Shown here: in pieces, positions 52,736 through 52,809 of the stretch | How the letters are laid out: each line of letters opens with the position of its first letter | Position numbering within the stretch: position 1 is the stretch's first letter | Assembly (NCBI RefSeq): GCF_000799075.1 | Contig: NZ_JTLI01000023.1 | Coordinates: 1 to 52,809 of the forward strand | Reading direction: 5' to 3' | Origin: Cetobacterium sp. ZOR0034 | Lineage (GTDB): Bacteria > Fusobacteriota > Fusobacteriia > Fusobacteriales > Fusobacteriaceae | DNA: 52,809 nt | Translations under genes and position numbers: made by a program | Notes under the pieces: model-generated | What the model saw: only the letters and a program-made list of their open reading frames with translations | Told to the model about the DNA's origin: nothing | Database searches by the model: none

Positions 52736-52809
52736 GCCCCGTTCGTTCAGTGGTTAGGACAATAGATTTTCACTCTATAAACAGGGGTTCGATTCCCCTA
52801 CGGGGTACC
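52736..52809 (+). tRNA. tRNA-Glu (anticodon UUC), last base outside the window
   Basis: A full cloverleaf. The acceptor stem pairs GCCCCGT (52736-52742) with ACGGGGT (52800-52806), the outermost pair G-U. The D arm uses GTTC/GGAC. The anticodon stem ATAGA/TCTAT encloses the loop TTTTCAC with anticodon TTC. The T arm is AGGGG-TTCGATT-CCCCT. The sequence ends in ACC at 52809: discriminator A and the first two bases of an encoded CCA. It probably begins a tRNA cluster continuing beyond the window. Confidence 0.95.

Noticed and set aside
1..52809. CRISPR arrays, insertion sequences, prophage or integration sites
   Set aside because: No spaced direct repeats, transposase, integrase or phage genes were seen. 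The window reads as a core chromosomal region.

Overview
The window is AT-rich DNA with near-exclusive AGA arginine codons and strong AGGAGG-type ribosome binding sites. Its gene content is that of an anaerobic, fermentative diderm: a fused AdhE, a reverse rubrerythrin, glycyl-tRNA synthetase as separate alpha and beta subunits, and a corrinoid salvage operon. Together this points to Fusobacteriota, and Cetobacterium or a close relative is my best guess because of the cobalamin genes. The taxonomic call is inferred from gene content and protein style, not from a database match.

Layout. 73-1572 (minus): ComM-like ATPase. 1836-2384: reverse rubrerythrin behind a consensus promoter and a perfect PerR-type operator. 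2492-5482: cobU-cobS-cobC-cobT, the nucleotide-loop-assembly end of cobalamin synthesis. 5505-11303: DNA repair and housekeeping (radC, uvrA, ruvA, PIN-PhoH ATPase, secG). 11373-17696: rarA, hisS, aspS, a structured RNA of about 210 nt that I read as 6S RNA, and argS. 17800-22467: a polytopic metal-exporter-like protein, a convergent SAM methyltransferase, and a Zn/Cd-type P-type ATPase with its own promoter and candidate metal-responsive operator. 22550-25012: a probable DNA polymerase III delta subunit convergent with a compact UvrD-like helicase. 25242-27866: adhE. 27949-28410 (minus): a DUF2147-type exported protein. 28656-34026: a complete peptide-type ABC importer (binding protein, two permeases, two ATPases). 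34110-35579: a uridine-kinase-like protein. 35616-37834 (minus): folE, fused folB-folK, and folP. 37965-39957: ylxM, ffh, rpsP. 40072-50838: tex, an unusual histidine-kinase-like membrane protein without a phosphoacceptor histidine, ileS, lspA, glyQ, glyS. 50846-52223: metK under a SAM-I riboswitch with a readable terminator/antiterminator switch. 52309-52809: an ArsC/Spx-family protein and a tRNA-Glu(UUC) that runs one base off the window end.

Most of the window is a core chromosomal backbone with no mobile elements, CRISPR or phage genes. The points most worth a second look are the kinase-like protein that lacks any histidine in its dimerisation region, the 6S RNA in the rarA-hisS-aspS neighbourhood, the helicase lacking a 2B domain, the operators in front of rubrerythrin and the metal ATPase, the nearly leaderless ylxM-ffh transcript, the terminators embedded in convergent coding ends, and the repeated use of TGn-extended -10 promoters.
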